In this document: positions 5,698-11,141 of the stretch, piece by piece
How positions within the stretch are numbered: position 1 is the first letter of the stretch
Layout: every line of letters starts with the position of its first letter
Assembly (NCBI GenBank): GCA_028276215.1
Contig: JAPYWT010000037.1
Span: 1-11,141 of the forward strand
Origin: Thermoflexus sp.
GTDB lineage: Bacteria; Chloroflexota; Anaerolineae; B4-G1; DUEL01
Direction of reading: 5' to 3'
DNA: 11,141 nt
Program-made: the position numbers and the translations under genes
The notes under the pieces: generated by a model
The model's input: the letters and a program-made list of their open reading frames with translations, nothing else
Database searches by the model: none
What the model was told of the DNA's origin: nothing

Positions 5698-6936
5698 ATG
5701 CGCCCTGCGACCTGCGACGTGCGACCTGCGACCTGCGACGTGCGACCTGCGACCCTGCGCCCTGCCTACCTGGGCGTGCTCCTCCTGCTCCTGGCCATGC
5801 TGGCCTGCTCGTTCCCTATCCCCACCCTGCCCCCCGAACTCCCCGGTTCGGAGACCGTCGCGCCGGCCTCCCCGCGGGTGCAGGTGGTCGTCGCCACGCC
5901 CACCCCGCTGCCGGACTCCCTGGTCGCCGAAGCGACCGCCGAGGACCTCCTGCTGGTCAACCTCTACGCGCGGGTCAACCCCGGCGTCGTCAACATAGAC
6001 GTCGCCGCCGGAGCGGGAGATGAGGCCAGCGTCTTCGGCAGCGGCTCCGGCTTCCTCATTGACACCGGGGGCCACATCGTCACCAACAACCACGTCGTGG
6101 AGGGGGCCGACACCATCTGGGTCACCTTCAGCGACGGCAGCCTGCGGGAGGCGGAGGTCCTGGGGACCGACCCCTTCTCCGACCTGGCGGTCCTGAAAGT
6201 GGAGGACCTCCCGCCCGGCGCGGTGCCGCTGGAACTGGGGGACTCGGACAGCCTGCAGGTGGGGCAACGGGTCATCGCCATCGGCAACCCCTTCGGCCTC
6301 CAGGGGACGATGACGGTGGGGGTCATCAGCGCGCTGGGCCGGGTCCTGCCCACGGTCACCACGGCGACCGGCGGCTCCTTCTCCAACCCCGAAATCATCC
6401 AGACCGACGCGGCCATCAACCCCGGCAACTCCGGCGGGCCCCTCCTGGATTCAGCGGGACGGGTGGTCGGGGTCAACACCGCCATCCGCACCACCACCGG
6501 GGGCAATATGGGCGTCGGCTTCGCCGTGCCCGTGAACACCGTCAAGCGCATCGTCCCCCACCTCATCTCCGAGGGGACGTACCACTACCCCTACCTGGGC
6601 ATCACCGCCGACAACCGCTTCACCCTGGCCCAACTGGCCCACGAACTGGACCTCCCGGTCACCCACGGCGTCCTGGTCTCGGCGGTGGAGCCGGGGGGAC
6701 CGGCGGACCGGGCCGGCATCCGCGGGGGGACCCGCACCGCGCGCGTGCTGGGGACGACGGTCCAGGTCGGCGGCGACATCATCATCGCCATTGACGGCCA
6801 CCCCATCCAGGACTTCAACGACCTGATCGCCTACCTGGTCCGGGAGACGGAGGTGGGGCAGGTGGTGACGGTGACCATCGTGCGGGACGGGAAGGAAATG
6901 GACGTCTCCGTCCGGTTGGGGGAGCGCCCTCGCTGA
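5698..6936 (+). CDS. HtrA/DegP-like serine protease with PDZ domain, probable lipoprotein
   Basis: 412 residues from the ATG at 5698, chosen because GAGAGG lies 7 bases upstream and it leaves the shorter n-region. An in-frame ATG at 5626 also has a strong ribosome site. A hydrophobic run, YLGVLLLLLAMLAC, ends at Cys37 in a lipobox-like context, so the protein is probably lipid-anchored outside the membrane. A Pro/Thr-rich stalk follows. The trypsin-like domain carries His132 (TNNHVVEGAD), Asp162 (FSDLAVLK) and Ser245 (NPGNSGGPLLD), a complete triad. One PDZ domain follows (YLGITADNR; GVLVSAVEPGGPADRAGI; DIIIAIDGHPI). Family members degrade misfolded envelope proteins. Residues 2-19 are encoded by a heptamer repeat (RPATCDV units) and are probably not part of the ancestral protein. 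It lies downstream of dnaJ. Confidence 0.92.
   Translation: MRPATCDVRPATCDVRPATLRPAYLGVLLLLLAMLACSFPIPTLPPELPGSETVAPASPRVQVVVATPTPLPDSLVAEATAEDLLLVNLYARVNPGVVNIDVAAGAGDEASVFGSGSGFLIDTGGHIVTNNHVVEGADTIWVTFSDGSLREAEVLGTDPFSDLAVLKVEDLPPGAVPLELGDSDSLQVGQRVIAIGNPFGLQGTMTVGVISALGRVLPTVTTATGGSFSNPEIIQTDAAINPGNSGGPLLDSAGRVVGVNTAIRTTTGGNMGVGFAVPVNTVKRIVPHLISEGTYHYPYLGITADNRFTLAQLAHELDLPVTHGVLVSAVEPGGPADRAGIRGGTRTARVLGTTVQVGGDIIIAIDGHPIQDFNDLIAYLVRETEVGQVVTVTIVRDGKEMDVSVRLGERPR
5699..5766 (+). repeat. Heptamer array TGCGACC in the HtrA precursor N-terminus
   Basis: Eight consecutive 7-bp units, TGCGCCC then TGCGACC or TGCGACG, run from 5699 to 5754; one extra C then precedes two partial units. The array begins inside the ATG at 5698 and is translated as RPATCDV twice plus RPAT. 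On the plus strand it has the same orientation and sequence family as the array at 886-983. Confidence 0.85.
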
Positions 6937-7024
6937 GGCAAGTGGGCAAGTGGGCAAGTATGCAAGTAGGCAGGTAAGCAAGTGGGCAAGTAGGCAAGTG
7001 GGCAAGTGGGCAAGTGGGCAAGTA
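6937..7024 (+). repeat. 11-unit 8-bp tandem array GGCAAGTG
   Basis: Eleven consecutive octamers of consensus GGCAAGTG or GGCAAGTA begin directly after the TGA of the protease gene (6934-6936). Read on the other strand the unit is CTTGCCCA, resembling the CTTGCAAA units at 7198-7275 but in inverted orientation. Confidence 0.9.
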
Positions 7025-7048
7025 ACTGTCCATATCTTGCAAACCTGC

Positions 7049-7191
7049 CAGGGCTTATCAGCGCTCTAATTTTGTTCGTTCGTAGTCAGGCACGAAGCCC
7101 GGCGGAGTGCCGTTTGAGGCCTGCTCAACGCCACTTCGCTGCGCTTCGTGGCTCACTACGAGCATTTTCGTCAGAGCATTGATAAACCCTG
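7049..7191. mobile_element. MITE-like element with ~48-bp imperfect terminal inverted repeats
   Basis: The left end starts CAGGGCTTATCAGCGCTCT; the right end read in reverse starts CAGGGTTTATCAATGCTCT, matching 16 of 19 bases, and similarity continues to a CGTAGT...CACGAAG block on both sides. The 143-bp unit has no coding capacity. It is flanked by perfect 8-bp direct repeats AAACCTGC (7041-7048 and 7192-7199), as expected of a target duplication. The surrounding array also has 8-bp periodicity, which weakens that point. Transposition by an unlinked transposase is inferred. Confidence 0.7.
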
Positions 7192-7197
7192 AAACCT

Positions 7198-7275
7198 GCA
7201 ACCTCGCAACCTTGCAAACTTGCAACCTTGCAAACTTGCAACCTCGCAAACTTGCAATCTTGCAGTCTCGCAAAC
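7198..7275 (+). repeat. 8-bp tandem array (CTTGCAAA type) upstream of the eRF1-like gene
   Basis: About ten octamers such as TGCAACCT, TGCAAACT and CGCAAACT run up to within 8 bases of the GGAGG ribosome site of the next gene. A remnant (CTTGCAAACCTGC) lies on the far side of the MITE at 7036-7048, suggesting the array was split by the insertion. Confidence 0.85.
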
Positions 7276-7294
7276 TTTAACCGGAGGAATCCCG

Positions 7295-8404
7295 ATGATA
7301 GACGAAACCGAACTGCGAAGTCTGGCTCAGTTCCAGGCCGAAACACCCATCCTGAGCGTGTATCTGGACGTGGACCCGACGCGGCATACCAGCGAGGAGT
7401 ACCTGCTCTCGCTGCGGAACATGCTGAAGCAGGCGGAGGGTCAGGCGGCCCCGGAGGACATCCAGGCCGTACAGCGGTACTTTGAGCATGAGTACGACTG
7501 GTCGGGCCGGGGGGTGGCAGTCTTCTCCGGCGCGGCGGCGGATTTCTGGCGCGTCTACGTTCTGCCCCTGCCGGTGGCCTCCGGGGTGACCGTCGCCCGT
7601 CGGCCGTACATTTCCCCCCTGGCGGCTCTCCTGGATACCTACGAGCGCTACGCGGTGGCGGTGGTCAACCGGGAGGGCGTCCGCGTCCTGCTCTTCCACC
7701 TGGGGGAACCAATCCACGAGGAAGTCTTTGAGGGAGAGGAGGTCAAAAAACTGAAGCGGGGGCGGGGCTCCTCCGGCGGGGCGGAGCGCCGGGGCGGTGC
7801 CCCGTCCGGCAGCCGCCACATGGAAGAGGTGGCAATGCGCAACCTCCGCCAGGCGGCGCGGGTGGTGGAGCAGTTCTGGCGCCAGCACAACCCCCGGCAT
7901 CTCATCCTGGCAGGAGCCGAACCCACCGTCTCCCAGTTCCGCGACCTGCTGCCCAAAGCGTTGCAGGAGCGGGTGGTGGGCACGATGAGCGTGGACCCGG
8001 GCGATACCGAGCGCGCGCTGCGGGAGCGCTCCCTGCAGGTCCTCCGCCGGGTGGAGGAGGAACGAGAGGCCGCGACGGTGGAAGCCGTGGTCACGGCGGC
8101 CGCAAAGGGGAAAGACGGCGTGGTGGGGCTGGATGAGACGCTCAGCGCGGCCCACGAGGGGCGCATCCGCACCCTGGTCGTCCTGCGGGACTTCCACGCC
8201 CCGGGCTACCGCTGCACGTCCTGCGGCTATCTGACGGCGCAGAATCCCGGCGCCTGCCCCTTCTGCGGCGGCACCTTCGCCGAAATCCCCGACGCCGCCG
8301 AGGCGGTGGTCACCAAAGTGGTGGAGGACGGGGGGGAGATAGAGGTGGTGGACCATCATCCGCTACTGGAGCGGGTCGGCATCGGAGCACTGCTGCGGTA
8401 TTAA
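7295..8404 (+). CDS. eRF1/Vms1-like (baeRF-type) release-factor-fold protein with zinc ribbon
   Basis: 369 residues. GGAGG is 7 bases before the ATG. The N-terminal part (ILSVYLDVDPTRH, YAVAVVNREGVRVLLFHLGE) resembles the bacterial/archaeal eRF1-like family. A Gly/Arg-rich loop follows (155-175), then SRHMEEVAMRNLRQAARVVEQF and an eRF1 domain-2-like fold (HLILAGAEPTVSQFRDLLPKAL). A zinc ribbon has Cys307/Cys310 and Cys321/Cys324, and the end is an eRF1-like VGIGALLRY. Relatives such as Vms1 cleave peptidyl-tRNA on stalled ribosomes using a Gln in this loop. Here the loop reads GGAERRGGAPSGSR without an obvious Gln, so hydrolase activity is doubtful. It follows an HtrA gene and ends at a strong terminator. 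Exact subfamily not certain. Confidence 0.8.
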   Translation: MIDETELRSLAQFQAETPILSVYLDVDPTRHTSEEYLLSLRNMLKQAEGQAAPEDIQAVQRYFEHEYDWSGRGVAVFSGAAADFWRVYVLPLPVASGVTVARRPYISPLAALLDTYERYAVAVVNREGVRVLLFHLGEPIHEEVFEGEEVKKLKRGRGSSGGAERRGGAPSGSRHMEEVAMRNLRQAARVVEQFWRQHNPRHLILAGAEPTVSQFRDLLPKALQERVVGTMSVDPGDTERALRERSLQVLRRVEEEREAATVEAVVTAAAKGKDGVVGLDETLSAAHEGRIRTLVVLRDFHAPGYRCTSCGYLTAQNPGACPFCGGTFAEIPDAAEAVVTKVVEDGGEIEVVDHHPLLERVGIGALLRY

Positions 8405-8430
8405 CGGATGCAGGCTGTTTCCGACGTCCG

Positions 8431-8465
8431 CCGGGGGCACAGATGAGACTGTGTCCCCGGTTTTT
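8431..8465 (+). terminator. Intrinsic terminator after the eRF1-like gene
   Basis: CCGGGGGCACAG (8431-8442), a 6-base loop, then CTGTGTCCCCGG (8449-8460): 12 pairs including one G-U, followed by TTTTT (8461-8465). It starts 27 bases after the stop codon. Confidence 0.92.
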
Positions 8466-8497
8466 CGTGGCAGTAAAGGCATCGTCTCAGTCTTATT

Positions 8498-8526
8498 TTG
8501 CATTCACCGCCGGTTTGTGGTAAACT
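8498..8526 (+). promoter_or_regulatory. Candidate promoter for the BTAD regulator
   Basis: TTGCAT (8498-8503), a 17-bp spacer, then TAAACT (8521-8526). It lies in the only AT-richer part of the 215-base gap, between the terminator and the ATG at 8620, and predicts a leader of about 85 bases. Confidence 0.55.
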
Positions 8527-8619
8527 ATTTTCGGCGGCCGATCCACTTCGTCCCCCCATATCCGCCCCAACCGGAATCGGTCCACCCAGGTCCATTCACG
8601 GCACGCTTCATCCCCTGAG

Positions 8620-10572
8620 ATGGAACTGCCGCTCGTTGTTTCTCTGATAGACGAAAGCCTGGCCCCGGAGCAATCGGACGACCTGCCCGCGGCTCTCCGG
8701 CGTGCGCGTCAGGCCCTGGATGCCGCGCGGGTGTCCGGGCAACCGGAGTCCATTGCGGCCGCGCTGCTGGCGGTCGCCCGCGTCCGCTTCCGCCTGGGAC
8801 AGTACCAGGCGGCCCACGCCCTGGCCGAAGAAGTTCTGGCCCTGGCAGCCCCCGACGCTCCCTGCCGGGCCGACGCCTGGCAGATTTTGGGGAACTGCGC
8901 TGCCGAGGGTGGCTCTGTGGCCGAAGCGGAAACCTGTTACTGGCAGGCCGCCGACCTGGCCCGTGAGATTGGCTATCACCGGGCACAGGTGGCCGCTTTA
9001 CACGGCCTGGCGGCTGGCGTTTACATGGTCCGCGGCCAGTTTGACCTGGCTCTGGCCGCCGATGAGCAGGCCCGGGATATTGCCTGCCGCCAGGCGAAGC
9101 CCGATTGGCTCATCTACCCCCTGACAACGATCGCCATGATCGGTCAGTTGATCGGGCAAGGCGAGCGGGCCCGGGCAGCGCTGGCCGAGATGGATCGTCT
9201 GGTCCCTCCCGATACCATCGTCCGGGGGTACCACCTGTGTATCAACGCTGCCCTGGCCCTGGACGAAGAGCAATTGGAGGCCGGACGGACCTTTTACACG
9301 CAGGCCCGCCTCATTGCTGAGGCCAGCGGCGAGCCGTGGCTGAATATCAGTGTGCGGCTGGGCATGAGCCGTTTCCATCGCCTGCTGGGTGATGGCCCGG
9401 CCGCTCGTGCCTGGGCCGACGATGCGCTGACCTTTGCTCTGCGGGTTGGTTACCGGCATGAACAGGGCAAGGCCCTGATAGAGCGCGCCCGTGCGTTCTG
9501 GCTGTGCGGCGACCCGACCGCCGCCGAAACCGACCTGCACGCCGCGATTGACCTTCTCACGCCCCTCGGCGCGGCCTTTGACCTGGCCCGCGCGTGGCTC
9601 TTGCTCGCCGCCCTGCGCTTTGCCCACCGTGCTCCCTCATCTGAACTCCACGCCGCCTGGCAGGAGGCCGTCTCGCGCATCATCAGCGGCGGTTACGCCT
9701 TCCTGCTGGAGCAGGAACGGGCGCTGGCCTTCCCCCTCCTGGCCTCGCTGCTGAGTAGCGATGACCCCAACGTGGTGGCCATCTCCAGGACGCTCCTGGG
9801 TCACCTGGCGCGCGTCCCTCCACCGCCCCTGCATGTGCAGACCCTGGGCCGGTTTGAGGTCCGGCAGGGCAAACACCCGATGGAGATGAGTGTCTTCCGG
9901 CAGCGGCGGGCCGGTGAACTGCTGGCCCTCCTGCTGATTGCCCCGCGCCGTACCCTCTCCGCCGAACAGATTGCCGAGGCACTCTACCCCGAACGGCCCC
10001 CGGGGTCTTCCCGGGCGTCTTTCCACCACACCACCTCCGCCCTGCGCCGGGCCCTGGAGCCGGACCTCCCCGAAAAGTTCCCCTCCCGCTACCTGGAGGT
10101 AGAGGAAGGACAGGTCACCCTCCACCTGCCCCCCGGTTCATGGGTGGACGTAGAAGCCTTTGAGGCCCACTGCCAGCGGGGGGAGTGGGAGGAGGCCCTC
10201 TCCCTCTACGGCGGCGAGTTCCTCCCCGAATACCGCTACGCCGATTGGACGGTCGCTCCCCGCGAGCGGCTGGCCCTTCTCTACCAGCGGGCCCTGCTGG
10301 AGGCCGCCCGGGCCCGGCTGGCGGCAGGCTGGTTCGGCGGAGCGCTGGAGGCCTGCTGGCGCCTCCTGGCCCTGGAGCCCTGGCACGAGGAGGCGGTACT
10401 CCTGGGCATGCGCGCCTGCGTGGCGCTGAACGACCTTTCCGGTGCCCGTCGGCTCTACCTGGCGCTGGAAAAAGCGCTGCGGGAAGATTTGGGCACCGCC
10501 CCTCAAAAAGAACTCCAGGCCTTTTACCGCTCTCTGACACCCCCGGCGCCCCCCGAAAACCCGCACGGGTGA
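8620..10572 (+). CDS. TPR-containing BTAD/SARP-like transcriptional regulator
   Basis: 650 residues. Residues 1 to about 400 are alpha-helical TPR-like repeats (for example ALLAVARVRFRLGQYQAAHALAEEVL and AETCYWQAADLAREIGY). From residue 404, LHVQTLGRFEV starts an OmpR-type winged helix (RRAGELLALLLIAPRRTLSAEQIAEALYP; ASFHHTTSALRRALEP). SWVDVEAFEAHC opens the BTAD, with EEALSLYGGEFLPEY, YADWTVAPRERL and the ending LYLALEKALREDLGTAP. DNA binding and activation of a neighbouring or distant operon are expected. No NTPase domain is visible, unlike many SARP or MalT-type relatives, and the usual SARP order (wHTH-BTAD first) is reversed. No good ribosome site precedes the ATG, but no alternative in-frame start is evident nearby. 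Targets and ligand are unknown. Confidence 0.88.
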   Translation: MELPLVVSLIDESLAPEQSDDLPAALRRARQALDAARVSGQPESIAAALLAVARVRFRLGQYQAAHALAEEVLALAAPDAPCRADAWQILGNCAAEGGSVAEAETCYWQAADLAREIGYHRAQVAALHGLAAGVYMVRGQFDLALAADEQARDIACRQAKPDWLIYPLTTIAMIGQLIGQGERARAALAEMDRLVPPDTIVRGYHLCINAALALDEEQLEAGRTFYTQARLIAEASGEPWLNISVRLGMSRFHRLLGDGPAARAWADDALTFALRVGYRHEQGKALIERARAFWLCGDPTAAETDLHAAIDLLTPLGAAFDLARAWLLLAALRFAHRAPSSELHAAWQEAVSRIISGGYAFLLEQERALAFPLLASLLSSDDPNVVAISRTLLGHLARVPPPPLHVQTLGRFEVRQGKHPMEMSVFRQRRAGELLALLLIAPRRTLSAEQIAEALYPERPPGSSRASFHHTTSALRRALEPDLPEKFPSRYLEVEEGQVTLHLPPGSWVDVEAFEAHCQRGEWEEALSLYGGEFLPEYRYADWTVAPRERLALLYQRALLEAARARLAAGWFGGALEACWRLLALEPWHEEAVLLGMRACVALNDLSGARRLYLALEKALREDLGTAPQKELQAFYRSLTPPAPPENPHG

Positions 10573-10587
10573 ACCCCGACTCTACTG

Positions 10588-10622
10588 AAAAAACCACGAA
10601 GGACACGAAGGGACACAAAGGA
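10588..10622 (+). repeat. CACGAAGG-type dispersed repeat, copy B
   Basis: AAAACCACGAAGGACACGAAGG continuing into ACACAAAGG, just downstream of the regulator stop codon. Near-identical at its start to the copies at 3646 and 10661. Confidence 0.8.
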
Positions 10623-10660
10623 TTCTTTCCTCGTAACTGCCTACCCAAGAACCGTTTCAT

Positions 10661-10703
10661 AAAAACCACGAAGGACACGAAGGCCGCAAAAAGGGCACAA
10701 AGG
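10661..10703 (+). repeat. CACGAAGG-type dispersed repeat, copy C
   Basis: AAAAACCACGAAGGACACGAAGG followed by a degenerate GGGCACAAAGG unit. It lies about 40 bases after copy B in the same orientation. Confidence 0.8.
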
Positions 10704-10730
10704 ATGACTCTTTCTGTCCTTTCGTGCAAT

Positions 10731-10759
10731 TTGAGAAGCCACTTTCGCGAATTAATATA
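10731..10759 (+). promoter_or_regulatory. Weak promoter-like sequence facing right
   Basis: TTGAGA (10731-10736), 17 bp, then AATATA (10754-10759), overlapping the start of the nested inverted-repeat element. No gene is seen before the window ends, so this rests on sequence alone. Confidence 0.25.
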
Positions 10760-10889
10760 TATGGGGGTGCAACGGCGCCTATCCCCCATATGTAGGGGGT
10801 TGGCGTTTGGCGATCAGAGGCGAGTTTCCTGGCTCGCTCGCGTCACACCACTAAATGTGGGGGCAAATACACCCTGTTCCCCCATATAT
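10757..10889. repeat. Nested inverted-repeat element, possibly a small MITE or operator pair
   Basis: The ends are exact inverted copies of ATATATGGGGG (10757-10767 and 10879-10889). Each end is itself a smaller hairpin: ATATGGGGG-N15-CCCCCATAT (10759-10791) and ATGTGGGGG-N15-CCCCCATAT (10855-10887). Both have 15-base loops of different sequence. The inner arms extend to CCCCCATATGTAG versus CCCCCACATTTAG in reverse. No coding capacity is seen. Confidence 0.65.
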
Positions 10890-10920
10890 GGGTAGAACAA
10901 ACGTTTCCCCGAAAGGAGAG

Positions 10921-10959
10921 TCTTTGTGTCCTTTGTGAGTACTTTGTGCCCTTGTGGTA
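10921..10959 (-). repeat. CACGAAGG-type dispersed repeat, inverted copy D
   Basis: The minus strand reads ACCACAAGGGCACAAAG, then CACAAAGGACACAAAG. It is the diverged CACAAAGG variant of the family, facing copies B and C across the nested element. A perfect 12-bp palindrome AGGTAATTACCT (10959-10970) abuts it. Confidence 0.7.
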
Positions 10960-10989
10960 GGTAATTACCTTTCCTCCAGCAATTACCCT

Positions 10990-11014
10990 CGTGTACTTTG
11001 TGTCCTTTGTGGTA
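10990..11014 (-). repeat. CACGAAGG-type dispersed repeat, inverted copy E
   Basis: The minus strand reads TTACCACAAAGGACACAAAG, then TACACG. It is the second inverted copy to the right of the nested element. Confidence 0.7.
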
Positions 11015-11141
11015 AAAGGCCTTTTTGCAGGAGACTCATCCCTCAATTCCTCATCTCCGCGGGCGGTAACTATGCGTTGACTGAAGTCAGCCTTCCTGGG
11101 CCGCAGGCCTTCGGTCGGCCTTCGCCGACCTCACCCCACCC
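11015..11141. other. Right-edge intergenic sequence with a small hairpin
   Basis: No gene is recognised. GGTCGGC-CTTC-GCCGACC (11113-11130) is a perfect 7-bp stem with a 4-base loop, within a GGCCGCAGGCC-type stretch that looks like the start of another palindromic dispersed repeat cut by the window edge. Confidence 0.4.

Noticed and set aside
4525..6267. Long open frame on the minus strand over dnaJ and htrA
   Set aside because: It crosses two clear genes and the repeats between them; its product is low-complexity and has no family resemblance.
6815..7042. Small proteins with LAHLPTC or CKVARLQ-like repeats around 6815-7350
   Set aside because: They are translations of the 8-bp DNA arrays in arbitrary frames, a known source of spurious repeat proteins.
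10881..10892. CCCATATATGGG as a CArG-type binding box
   Set aside because: SRF/MADS-box sites are eukaryotic; in this bacterial context the palindrome is explained as part of the nested inverted repeat.

Overview
The window is GC-rich bacterial DNA. Its style suggests the Chloroflexota, probably an Anaerolineae-like lineage. The hints are a lipoprotein HtrA protease with a Thr/Pro-rich stalk, a TPR-BTAD regulator, an eRF1-like protein with a zinc ribbon, and intergenic regions full of short tandem and palindromic repeats. The taxonomic call is an inference, because no rRNA or marker gene is present.

Layout. (1) Bases 1-3625, minus strand: one uninterrupted reading frame of at least 1208 codons that runs off the left edge. 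It joins an FGGY sugar kinase, a D-2-hydroxyacid dehydrogenase, an SCP2-like domain and a class II aldolase. (2) Bases 3626-3852: a divergent intergenic region with a promoter on each strand and two palindromes. (3) Bases 3853-6936, plus strand: a VOC/glyoxalase-fold protein, a DnaJ/CbpA-type co-chaperone and an HtrA-type lipoprotein protease. (4) Bases 6937-7294: an 8-bp repeat array, a MITE-like element with an 8-bp target duplication, and a second 8-bp array. (5) Bases 7295-8404: an eRF1/Vms1-like protein, followed by a clear intrinsic terminator. (6) Bases 8620-10572: a TPR plus winged-helix/BTAD transcription regulator with its own promoter. (7) Bases 10573-11141: no gene seen; CACGAAGG-type repeats flank a nested inverted-repeat element.

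Function. The minus-strand protein looks like a sugar or sugar-acid degradation route (phosphorylation, NAD-linked oxidation or reduction, aldol cleavage) packed into one chain. The plus-strand genes lean towards protein quality control: a co-chaperone, an envelope protease and a ribosome-rescue-like protein.

The most unusual feature is how repeats enter genes. A 14-unit heptamer array forms the linker inside the fusion and ends in a ribosome-site-like motif and an ATG. A related array encodes the N-terminus of the HtrA precursor. A dispersed palindrome is read in frame as the same peptide in two domains of the fusion. No CRISPR array, tRNA, rRNA or transposase gene was seen.
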